Assembly (NCBI GenBank): GCA_947175805.1 | Contig: CAMWOF010000046.1 | Span: 1-11,358 of the forward strand | DNA from: an uncultured Clostridiaceae bacterium | GTDB taxonomy: Bacteria > Bacillota > Clostridia > Lachnospirales > Lachnospiraceae | DNA length: 11,358 bases | Direction of reading: 5' to 3' | In this document: in pieces, positions 1 through 6,178 of the stretch | How positions within the stretch are numbered: the first letter of the stretch is position 1 | Layout of the letters: the number at the start of each line of letters is the position of its first letter | Position numbers and translations under genes: made by a program | Notes under the pieces: model-generated | What the model saw: only the letters and a program-made list of their open reading frames with translations | The model's database searches: none | Told to the model about the DNA's origin: nothing

Positions 1-201
1 CTGTATCTGCATATAAATGACATAGGAATTCTCAGTCTCTGAAAAACCTGTGATTTTTCCCACCAGACAATCTGTAAACTCATCGGGAAGGGCAGCATAA
101 CAGGCGTCCCTCCCGGTGGAAACTACCGTACATTTCATATTTTGCACGAATGCCACTCCAAGCACATACAAAACCAAAATACACAGTAATTTTCTTTTCA
201 T
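1..201 (-). CDS. comEC: N-terminal fragment of probable ComEC/Rec2 DNA-uptake channel (runs off left edge)
   Basis: Reading from ATG at 201 down to the window edge gives 67 codons without a stop. They begin MKRKLLCILVLYVLGVAF, a single hydrophobic segment at about residues 5-19, followed by a stretch with the pattern LVGKITGFSETENSYVIYMQ. ComEC proteins start with a membrane helix followed by a small extracytoplasmic beta domain (DUF4131) of this kind. ComEC is the polytopic inner-membrane channel that carries single-stranded DNA into the cell during transformation. The gene starts 5 nt after the stop of the GerMN lipoprotein, so it is co-transcribed; AGGA lies 9 nt upstream of the ATG. A ComEA-like gene three genes upstream in the same cluster supports the call. 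Only the N-terminus is visible, so the diagnostic Competence and metallo-beta-lactamase domains cannot be checked. Another membrane protein with a similar start remains possible. Confidence 0.62.
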   Translation of the reverse strand, partial: MKRKLLCILVLYVLGVAFVQNMKCTVVSTGRDACYAALPDEFTDCLVGKITGFSETENSYVIYMQIQ

Positions 202-206
202 CTATT

Positions 207-1154
207 CTATTCCTGCGCCTCCTGTTCAATCAAGTCTAAATTGCGCTCCAGTGCATTGCTGATATCCACGGTTTCCCTGTATGTCTCCTGCTTTTCTCCA
301 TTAATCAGAATTTGCACCCGGTTAATCGTAGGCAGTTCACAGAGGGAATTTACTACAGAATAGACCGTCAGCTCACTCCTGATATCCCCTGCTGCCCCCG
401 CAAATGCCTCATTAAAATTCACATACGCAGTGCCATCCTTGACAGAAATCTTATTGAGCAACGTCCCCTCCGGCAGGGTTGTAATATATCCTTCCCTAAG
501 GGGACCGGTCAGCATAGAGTCAATCACAAGCTGCTCTAAGGAGATATTATTGGTAATCTCCACCAGCTTGCTGTATTCCTTCAGTGCACTGCCCTCCTCA
601 TTGGCAAAATACAGCCGGATTTCACCATTTTGCACATAACCGCCATCCGCAGAGGACACAACAAAATCTTCCGCTGAATATGTCTCTATATGTTGTCCCT
701 CTGGCTCTTGTTGTGCCAAATCATTCATAACAAATGCAACATTTTCCACATACGGAAGCTGGCACAGGCTCTTTACAATTGCCGCCTTACTGAGCACCTC
801 CAGCCATTTCATATCATCCTGATAAGAAATATCCATATACAAATTTAACGTATTGCCCTCTCCCATCTCAAAGCTGTGATAGGTCATAAATTCCGGCAAA
901 GGCAGCGTAAATCTTTCGTTCCATTCCGTATTCGTAAAAAGCTGCTTTGTGATATCCTCCACACTCTGCAAAGTCGCCGTGGGGTCACTGATATGGTAAA
1001 GCGTCTCCTCCAACGTCATTTCTTCCATATCAATATAATACAAGGTTACCATATCCGCAGGCTGCTCCGTGGATGCTATACTGCCGCCGGATTTTCCGCA
1101 GCCGGAAAGAAGCAGCAATGCACTGAGCAGGCCTAAAAAAATAATTTTTCTCAA
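207..1154 (-). CDS. Lipoprotein with two GerMN domains, possible kinase accessory protein
   Basis: The 315-aa product starts at a TTG codon (1154) preceded by GGTGG at a 6-nt spacing; no ATG fits the start. Residues 1-19 form a lipoprotein signal peptide with lipobox LSGC, so Cys19 is the likely lipidated residue and the protein sits on the outer face of the membrane. Two GerMN-like units follow, at about 36-146 and 177-290. The second is clearer, with the typical features LYFANEEG, a helix ending MLTGP, VKDGTAYVNFNEAF and the closing segment INRVQILINGE. GerMN domains occur in the spore germination protein GerM and in actinobacterial LpqB. Here the gene lies directly after a response regulator and kinase, as lpqB follows mtrA-mtrB, so a role in tuning the kinase is inferred rather than shown. 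The stop lies 5 nt before the comEC-like start. A spore-related GerM role is the alternative. Confidence 0.85.
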   Translation of the reverse strand: MRKIIFLGLLSALLLLSGCGKSGGSIASTEQPADMVTLYYIDMEEMTLEETLYHISDPTATLQSVEDITKQLFTNTEWNERFTLPLPEFMTYHSFEMGEGNTLNLYMDISYQDDMKWLEVLSKAAIVKSLCQLPYVENVAFVMNDLAQQEPEGQHIETYSAEDFVVSSADGGYVQNGEIRLYFANEEGSALKEYSKLVEITNNISLEQLVIDSMLTGPLREGYITTLPEGTLLNKISVKDGTAYVNFNEAFAGAAGDIRSELTVYSVVNSLCELPTINRVQILINGEKQETYRETVDISNALERNLDLIEQEAQE

Positions 1155-1202
1155 AATAAACCACCAGCCATCCCTTTATATGATTCAACTTCCCATATCG
1201 GA

Positions 1203-2639
1203 CTATGCAATGTAATTCAGCGGTATCCGCACCGTAAAGGTTGTCCCCTCCCCCGGTTCGGAATACACCTTGATTGCACCCTTGTGGAGCAAAATTGCAT
1301 TTCTCGTAATTGCCAGACCAAGCCCGGTGCCGCCGGTCTGTCTGGTTCTCGCCTTATCCACCCGGTAAAAACGCTCAAATATCTGCTCCTGACAATCCTC
1401 GGGAATCCCTACGCCGGAATCCTGTACCTTCACATAGAAAAATTTATGATCCGCATTTAAAGATACCTTCACCCAGCCATTGTCCCTGTTATATTTAATT
1501 GCATTTTCTATGAGGTTGGAAAATGCCAGCGACAGCTTTACCTCATCTATTTCCGCCACCACGTCCCGGACACTCTCATACTCCACCTCAATATTTCTCT
1601 TGGCTGCCAGAGGCCTTAACCGCTTTAAAAGCAGCTCCAATAACGCGTTCATGTTTACCGCCTCCACATCCAGAGATGCAGACTTCTTATCGGTCTTCAC
1701 CAGTGTGAGCAAATCGTTGATAATTTCATTTTCCCTGTCAATCTCCTCCACAATATCTACAAGGAATTCCCGGTACGTCTGCGCAGGAACGCCCTCCTGC
1801 AGCAGAAGGGAATCCGCGAGCACCTTCATGGAGGTAATCGGTGTCTTCAGTTCATGGGACACATTGGATACAAATTCCTGACGGGAATCCTCCAACACCT
1901 GCAGCTTTGTAATCAAACGGTCAATGGAGTCACTCATCTGCTCCACCTCTCTAAATCCCTTTACCTGGAGAGGTTCGTCCAAATGCCCGTTGCACATATA
2001 GGTGAGCTTATGATTCAAGGTTGTCATATTTTTGGAAATAAATCTTGACAGCATATACGCTATCAGTACGGACAGTACAAGAAAAATAGCGTTCAGTGTA
2101 TTGCCCTGCTGGTTTATATAAGCATTGGTATCCTGGATTTGCTGCATGGAAACCGTCATGACGATGGCTCCGCAGACTACTTTTTCTGCATTTAAAATCG
2201 GCAGTGTAATCTCTAATGCATTGTCGGTTATCTGCCTCTGCATCCCACTGCCTCCTGAAATCACACCAAAAACAGTGGGCGAAATGATATACTTATCCTG
2301 TTCTATCGTGTATGTATCTTTCACGACCCTGTAACCGGAATCAATCACAAGAATACGCCCATCCATCACATTTGCCATCTGGTCGATTTCTATGCTCAGG
2401 TTATCCTGGGAATTGGAGATTGCGAACTGATTTACAAGCACCTGGTCGGCTAAAATATTACACTGGCTAATCACCTGCGAAACCAACTGCTCCACACTCT
2501 TTTTGTTATAATTGTAAAATATATAATATGAATATATCATATGCATCCCGTAAGCAAAAAACAAAAAGAGGATAAATATTGCAAACTCCATGCTTTTTAT
2601 ACGGGAAAGCAGCTTTGTTTTGTTAAAAATTGTTTCCAC
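1203..2639 (-). CDS. Membrane sensor histidine kinase (HAMP-HisKA-HATPase_c)
   Basis: A 478-aa two-component sensor. A transmembrane helix at about 18-42 is followed by an extracytoplasmic sensor region of about 140 residues with a PAS/Cache-like look (GRILVIDSGYRVV, then LPILNAEKVVCGAIVMTV). A second helix spans about 182-200, then a HAMP linker to about 250. The H box is SNVSHELKTP with His262 as phosphoacceptor. The N box is NLIENAIKYN (375-384), the G1 box DSGVGIP (407-413), the F box FERFYR, and the G2 box GGTGLGLAI (436-444). All catalytic boxes are intact. The partner regulator is immediately upstream, 51 nt away and in the same frame. GTG at 2639 is the first possible start after the regulator's stop, but GGAGG abuts it with no spacer, so the true start is uncertain. 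ATG at 2591 (residue 17) is the alternative but lacks a ribosome binding site. The signal sensed is unknown. Confidence 0.93.
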   Translation of the reverse strand: METIFNKTKLLSRIKSMEFAIFILFLFFAYGMHMIYSYYIFYNYNKKSVEQLVSQVISQCNILADQVLVNQFAISNSQDNLSIEIDQMANVMDGRILVIDSGYRVVKDTYTIEQDKYIISPTVFGVISGGSGMQRQITDNALEITLPILNAEKVVCGAIVMTVSMQQIQDTNAYINQQGNTLNAIFLVLSVLIAYMLSRFISKNMTTLNHKLTYMCNGHLDEPLQVKGFREVEQMSDSIDRLITKLQVLEDSRQEFVSNVSHELKTPITSMKVLADSLLLQEGVPAQTYREFLVDIVEEIDRENEIINDLLTLVKTDKKSASLDVEAVNMNALLELLLKRLRPLAAKRNIEVEYESVRDVVAEIDEVKLSLAFSNLIENAIKYNRDNGWVKVSLNADHKFFYVKVQDSGVGIPEDCQEQIFERFYRVDKARTRQTGGTGLGLAITRNAILLHKGAIKVYSEPGEGTTFTVRIPLNYIA

Positions 2640-2691
2640 CCTCCAGCCGTTCCATCTCCGGGTACACTGTGTCTGCCTGCACTGTACGCAT
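2623..2691 (-). other. 22-codon overlapping reading frame between regulator and kinase
   Basis: The regulator stop codon overlaps an ATG (TAATG), which opens a 22-codon frame reading MRTVQADTVYPEMERLEGG followed by NNF and a stop. It passes through the kinase GTG start in another frame and ends 12 nt past it. It may couple translation of the kinase to that of the regulator, or be chance. No homologue is recognised. Reported as a possible coupling device, not as a confident gene. Confidence 0.22.
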
Positions 2692-3377
2692 TACACTCTG
2701 TAATAGTAGCCCACACCCCATTTTGTAAAGACATACTGTGGATCTCCCGGATTCGCCTCAATCTTTTCACGAAGCCTCCGCACATGCACATCCACCGTTC
2801 TTGCGTCCCCCACATAGTCTGCACCCCATATTTCCTTTAACAGCGCTTCCCTGGAATAGACTTTGTTTGGATTCGTAATCAACAGCATGAGAATATCAAA
2901 CTCTTTCGCCGTCAAATTTACTTCCCTGCCGGAAATGGATACACGCCTGCTGTCAAAATCCAGCTTCAGCTCTCCCGCCTCAATGTGCTTCACAGGGGAA
3001 GCCTCCGGCGCCTTTTTTGCGTTCCGGCGCATAATTGCCTTAATCCTCGCCTTCACCTCCAGGATATTAAAGGGCTTGGTAATATAATCATCAGCTCCAT
3101 ACTCCAGTCCCAGAATCTTATCCATATCGTCTCCCTTGGCTGTCAGCATAATAATCGGCACATTGGAAAATTCGCGCACCTGCTGGCAAATCTCAAGGCC
3201 GGTAAGCCCTGGCAGCATAATGTCCAAAAGCACCATGTCATATGTATTAGAACGCAGCATCTCTAACGCAGTTTCCCCGTCATATGCAGCATCTACCATC
3301 ATATCATCCTGCTCTAAACTGAATTTGATTCCCTTTACGATGAGCTTCTCATCATCTACTACCAATACTCTTTTCAT
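2691..3377 (-). CDS. OmpR/PhoB-family response regulator
   Basis: A 228-aa regulator of standard family length. The receiver domain (1-117) has the acidic pair Asp8/Asp9, phosphoacceptor Asp52 in LLDIMLPG, Thr79 and Lys101 in the YITKPF motif. A linker leads to a winged-helix DNA-binding domain at about 130-228, with LTAKEFDILMLL, the recognition-helix region DARTVDVHVRRLREKIE, and the terminal wing FTKWGVGYYYRV. It should bind direct repeats in target promoters once phosphorylated by the neighbouring kinase. The ATG at 3377 follows AGGG at a 6-nt spacing and lies 9 nt past the stop of the ComEA-like gene, so the regulator is expressed in the same transcript as comEA. It is a PhoB/WalR/MtrA-like regulator; which orthologue group it belongs to cannot be settled here. 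Confidence 0.95.
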   Translation of the reverse strand: MKRVLVVDDEKLIVKGIKFSLEQDDMMVDAAYDGETALEMLRSNTYDMVLLDIMLPGLTGLEICQQVREFSNVPIIMLTAKGDDMDKILGLEYGADDYITKPFNILEVKARIKAIMRRNAKKAPEASPVKHIEAGELKLDFDSRRVSISGREVNLTAKEFDILMLLITNPNKVYSREALLKEIWGADYVGDARTVDVHVRRLREKIEANPGDPQYVFTKWGVGYYYRV

Positions 3378-3386
3378 TCATATCCC

Positions 3387-3932
3387 TCATATCTTAATTT
3401 TAGCTTTAATCTTATTATACAATGCTTCTTTGATTCCCGGCACCTTCATAATGTCCTCCGGGCTGGAAAATGCGCCATGCGCCTCTCTGTATGCAATAAT
3501 ATCCGCCGCCTTTGCCTCGCCGATGCCCGGCAGGGCAGTCAAGGCTTCTACATCCGCAGTATTGATGCACACCAGATTGTCATCCGTCTCCTGTTCCTCT
3601 TCTATAGATGGAACCAGAATCTGCTCCTGGTCAGAGAGTATTCTCGCCTGGTTCACCCTGCTCCTGTCCGCTTCCTCCGTAAAGCCTCCGGCAGCAAAAA
3701 CCGCATCGCAAACCCTGGCATCCCGGCTCAGACAGTATACCCCCGGCTTCATGACCTCGCCGCATACATCCACGTAAATAGACGTAGAAGTCTCCTCGGT
3801 ACAGGAAAAAGCGGGCTCCGGATCATCTGCGGCTGACGTACTGTCTGCATACCCAAAGGCAGCATCACCGCCACAGCCGGAAAATACAAAAAGCATCAGA
3901 CCACACAACCAAACCATAACTACGTATTTCAT
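3387..3932 (-). CDS. comEA: ComEA-like DNA-binding lipoprotein (SLBB + helix-hairpin-helix)
   Basis: A 181-aa protein from the ATG at 3932, which has GGAGG 5 nt upstream. The open frame extends to 4037, but that would place the start upstream of the promoter -10 (4017-4022), so the shorter form is chosen. Residues 1-20 are a signal ending in FSGC, a lipobox with Cys20, and CGGD after it. An SLBB beta-grasp domain covers about 52-109 (IYVDVCGEVMKPGVY, then ILVPS). A ComEA-type double helix-hairpin-helix spans 122-181 (INTADVEALTALPGIGEAKA, then VPGIKEALYNKI). ComEA is the surface double-stranded DNA receptor of transformation, delivering DNA to ComEC. Family members usually use a transmembrane anchor; here a lipid anchor is predicted. 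The downstream genes are the response regulator, the kinase, the GerMN lipoprotein and a comEC-like start. DNA binding through the HhH is well supported; competence in this organism is inference. Confidence 0.85.
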   Translation of the reverse strand: MKYVVMVWLCGLMLFVFSGCGGDAAFGYADSTSAADDPEPAFSCTEETSTSIYVDVCGEVMKPGVYCLSRDARVCDAVFAAGGFTEEADRSRVNQARILSDQEQILVPSIEEEQETDDNLVCINTADVEALTALPGIGEAKAADIIAYREAHGAFSSPEDIMKVPGIKEALYNKIKAKIKI

Positions 3933-4016
3933 AACAGCCTCCATTCCTCCGCCTAAAATATGACGGCAAATAAATACATGATAAAATACGCAGCCAAAAA
4001 ACCGGAAACTATTCCC

Positions 4017-4045
4017 ATTGTAATAAATCCGCAACAATTTGACAA
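4017..4045 (-). promoter_or_regulatory. Sigma-A type promoter of the comEA-regulator-kinase cluster
   Basis: On the minus strand, TTGTCA (4040-4045) and TACAAT (4017-4022) are separated by exactly 17 bp, close to the vegetative consensus TTGACA/TATAAT. Transcription would begin near 4010, leaving a leader of roughly 78 nt before the ComEA-like ATG at 3932. The promoter sits in the 163-bp gap between the ydcZ-like stop and that start. No competence-specific box is recognised. Confidence 0.7.
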
Positions 4046-4095
4046 CTCTATTTTTTACTAAAATTTCTTAAGAATTTGTTTCATTTATGCATCAA

Positions 4096-4533
4096 TTATT
4101 CCCATTTAAAAACAATCAGTCCGGCAATGGCAACTAAAATTCCAATCAGCTTGCGCATCTCAAACACTGCCCGTTCTACGCCGAACACACCGAACAGCTC
4201 AATCAGATATGCTACTGCCACCTGGGAGATAACGATGGTAAGCACTGCCTTTGCAGGCCCTAACTGCCCCATGCTCTGTATGACCGTCCATGTGATAAAT
4301 GCACCGATAACACCGCCCAACAGCATATATTTGTCGTCCACCCGGAACAGCTCCGATATATTGACCTTATTTCTCTCTACAAGAAACCATCCGACAATGC
4401 ACACCAAAAAACCGGAGAGTTGCACCCAGCTATTCGTCAGCCACGCTCCCGTCTGCTTGGTCACCTCCGTATTAAAAACTCCCTGTACGCTCATGAGTGC
4501 ACCGGATATCAATGCTATAATAAAGCCCCACAT
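4096..4533 (-). CDS. YdcZ-family (DUF606) DMT-superfamily membrane protein
   Basis: A 145-aa integral membrane protein starting MWGFIIALISGALMSVQGVF, matching the small five-helix YdcZ/DUF606 group of the drug/metabolite transporter superfamily. Hydrophobic segments lie at about 3-20, 35-52, 68-88, 93-113 and 126-142. The glycine-rich first helix, the QTGAWLTNSWVQLSGF loop and the GPAKAVLTIVISQ segment are characteristic. Family members are about 140-150 aa and thought to work as dimers; substrates are mostly unknown. The frame extends 11 codons further up, but ATG at 4533 is chosen because AAAGGAGG lies 7 nt before it. The gene follows the solute-binding lipoprotein with a 140-nt gap holding tandem repeats and a long hairpin. 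No clear terminator follows the stop. It could export an amino acid or similar metabolite, but nothing in the sequence shows which. Confidence 0.85.
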   Translation of the reverse strand: MWGFIIALISGALMSVQGVFNTEVTKQTGAWLTNSWVQLSGFLVCIVGWFLVERNKVNISELFRVDDKYMLLGGVIGAFITWTVIQSMGQLGPAKAVLTIVISQVAVAYLIELFGVFGVERAVFEMRKLIGILVAIAGLIVFKWE

Positions 4534-4551
4534 AACAAAACCTCCTTTAAA

Positions 4552-4589
4552 CACAAAATAAGACAAGATTTCTCCTGTCTTATTTTGTG
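4552..4589 (-). promoter_or_regulatory. Perfect 14-bp inverted repeat just upstream of the ydcZ-like ribosome binding site
   Basis: Arm CACAAAATAAGACA (4552-4565) is exactly complementary to TGTCTTATTTTGTG (4576-4589) around a 10-nt loop. It lies within the 5' untranslated part of the ydcZ-like gene, ending a few nucleotides before AAAGGAGG. As RNA on the minus strand it forms a stable AT-rich hairpin whose loop contains GGAG. There is no U tract right after the stem, so it does not look like a classical terminator for the lipoprotein gene. A translation-control hairpin or a protein operator fits better. Confidence 0.6.
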
Positions 4590-4684
4590 CCGGAATTTTG
4601 TTTTTATTCCAATTCTGTTTTATGCCGGAATCCTGTTTTTATTTGAATCCTGTTTTATGTCAGAATTTTGTTTTTATTCTAATC
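4588..4684. repeat. 35-bp imperfect tandem repeats (about 2.8 copies)
   Basis: Copies begin at 4588, 4623 and 4658 with a period of exactly 35 bp. The first two match at 30 of 35 positions; the third matches for about 26 nt and then diverges. Each unit starts TGCCGGAAT (TGTCAGAAT in the third) and contains TGTTTTTATT. Each unit also splits into two related half units of 16-19 bp, minus-strand consensus ATAAAAACAGGATTCCGGC, so the array may have grown from a shorter word. The third copy overlaps the last codons and stop of the solute-binding lipoprotein, and the array abuts the inverted repeat at 4552-4589. Confidence 0.75.
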
Positions 4685-6107
4685 TGCTCCTTATTGTCTC
4701 CTGCAGATTTGACAGCTCCTCCTTCACATCTGCGCCATGCCAGATATTAGAAAATGCAACCTCGCTATAGGTCCAGAAATCTCCCATCTGCAGCGCCTTC
4801 GGTATGGTGTCCGATAATATATACTGATCAAAAATCAAGATATCGTTTTCATCGCTCCTGGTAATGGACGACCTTGTGGAAATCTTCCTATTCAGCCCGA
4901 ACTGTTCCCCGCTGAATTCATAGGACAGGAAAATACTGAACAGCGTCGCTGCGGAAATACTGTCCGAATAAGGGTTGACACATGCTGCATAGGTGATGGA
5001 CAGGGAACCGGAATTCAACGTATCTGTCAGCTTGGGCAGCTTGGCCAGCTTATATGAATTCTCTGTCTCCTCCAATACCGGCAGAATATCGGTCTTGCAG
5101 ATGGCATAAATCAATTTATTTTTTTTCACCTTTTTTTTAATCTTGGCATAGCTGGAATCCTCCATGTCCATAGACAAAATTTCATGAATGGACTGAAAAT
5201 ATTCCATGGATTCCACCACATATTCATTGGTCACATCATAGAGAGACGCATCCTCTCCCGTGGCGCCGAGCAGGCTGGCATACCCTCCCAGAAACATAAA
5301 ATTATAGAATGGGTCTGAAATATCCCAGCGGAAGATTTCTTTTTTATTTTCCTCGTCCACAAAATTTTCCGAGAACTCCAAAACATTCTCAATCGTAATC
5401 GGCTCGCCAGCGAAATCCTGGTCATAAAGCATAAAGAAAGTATCCAGATACACGGGATAGCCGTATACTCCCACACCGCTGGACAGTGCATTTTTTGCAA
5501 CTACAGGATAATTTTCTGACCAGAATTGTTCATCATACCAGGTATTTTTTTCTACCAGTCCGGAAAGTCTCGCCTTCTTTATCAAATCATTGGAAAGCAT
5601 ATAGGCATCCGGCCCATCCTGGTTCATGCCCGTCAACGCCGCCTGGTTTACCGCCTCCAGAAAATCCGCTTCATTTTTCAGAATATAATCCACATGGATG
5701 TTGTAACGCCGCTCAAATTCCTCTGACGCCGCCCGAAGGTACTCAATATCCCTGTCGTCCGTATACCAGAAGGTAATCGTTCCCATGACAGGCAGTTCGC
5801 CGGCCGCCTGTGTGCCATCAACTGCTGTATTTACGCCGTCCCCTGCCTGGCTTGTACTGTCCGGCTGTCCCTGTCCTGTATTGAAATCCGTATGCTCCTC
5901 TGCTTTCTCCTGACCCTCAAGGAGCGCATCTCTTTCCTCCTTTTCTCTGGCCATCTTGTCCAAAAGCTCCGCCTCCATAGATGCATAAGTGACAGGAACA
6001 TAAACCTCCTGGGTATCCGTGGCCGCTTTCTCCCCGCCGCAGCCAGTGAGGGAAATAAGCATACTCATTATCATTCCATAACAAATATATTTTTTCAATC
6101 TTCTCAT
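4674..6107 (-). CDS. Orphan extracellular solute-binding lipoprotein (family 1, MalE-like)
   Basis: A 477-aa secreted lipoprotein. The signal peptide ends in LTGC with Cys23 lipidated. Residues 24-105 form a hydrophilic linker rich in Glu, Gln, Gly and Ser. From residue 108 the sequence is a family 1 ABC-type binding protein: GTITFWYTDDRDIEYLRAAS and EEFERRYNIHVDYI, then PDAYMLSND, and the hinge-like GVYGYPVYLDTFFMLYDQDF. The C-terminal half keeps the usual alpha/beta layout. Such proteins hand sugars, peptides or other solutes to an ABC permease, but no permease or ATPase gene lies in the window. The gene follows argB by 71 nt on the same strand; no convincing promoter is seen in that gap, so read-through from the arg genes is possible. 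AGGA lies 7 nt before the ATG. Two A8 runs in the coding strand (5119-5138) encode a lysine-rich patch. The ligand cannot be named. Confidence 0.85.
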   Translation of the reverse strand: MRRLKKYICYGMIMSMLISLTGCGGEKAATDTQEVYVPVTYASMEAELLDKMAREKEERDALLEGQEKAEEHTDFNTGQGQPDSTSQAGDGVNTAVDGTQAAGELPVMGTITFWYTDDRDIEYLRAASEEFERRYNIHVDYILKNEADFLEAVNQAALTGMNQDGPDAYMLSNDLIKKARLSGLVEKNTWYDEQFWSENYPVVAKNALSSGVGVYGYPVYLDTFFMLYDQDFAGEPITIENVLEFSENFVDEENKKEIFRWDISDPFYNFMFLGGYASLLGATGEDASLYDVTNEYVVESMEYFQSIHEILSMDMEDSSYAKIKKKVKKNKLIYAICKTDILPVLEETENSYKLAKLPKLTDTLNSGSLSITYAACVNPYSDSISAATLFSIFLSYEFSGEQFGLNRKISTRSSITRSDENDILIFDQYILSDTIPKALQMGDFWTYSEVAFSNIWHGADVKEELSNLQETIRSRLE

Positions 6108-6178
6108 AAAGTATTCCTATTCTAATTATGCTTTACACTACCTCACGCCATCCCAACCTCTACATGTGCAGAATCGTA

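Noticed and set aside
3136..3777. Plus-strand open frame of 213 codons opposite the regulator and ComEA-like genes
   Set aside because: It is antisense to two clear genes, has no ribosome binding site or recognisable domain, and its Ser-rich composition is typical of a shadow frame.
3933..4037. Longer 216-aa form of the ComEA-like protein starting at 4037
   Set aside because: Its start would lie upstream of the predicted -10 hexamer, and the extra residues place a non-signal stretch before a good lipoprotein signal.
4038..4095. Terminator after the ydcZ-like gene (AAATTCTTAAGAATTT-like symmetry near 4068)
   Set aside because: The symmetry is weak, purely AT and lacks a proper stem plus U tract.
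4076..4561. Plus-strand open frame of 161 codons opposite the ydcZ-like gene
   Set aside because: It mirrors a well-supported membrane protein and has a Thr/Pro/Ser-rich shadow composition; no supporting signals.
4552..4589. Hairpin as a rho-independent terminator of the lipoprotein gene
   Set aside because: The stem is AT-rich and not followed by a run of U; it sits directly before a strong ribosome binding site.
4588..4684. Tandem repeats as a CRISPR array
   Set aside because: There are no unique spacers between the units; the 35-bp units are contiguous and diverged.
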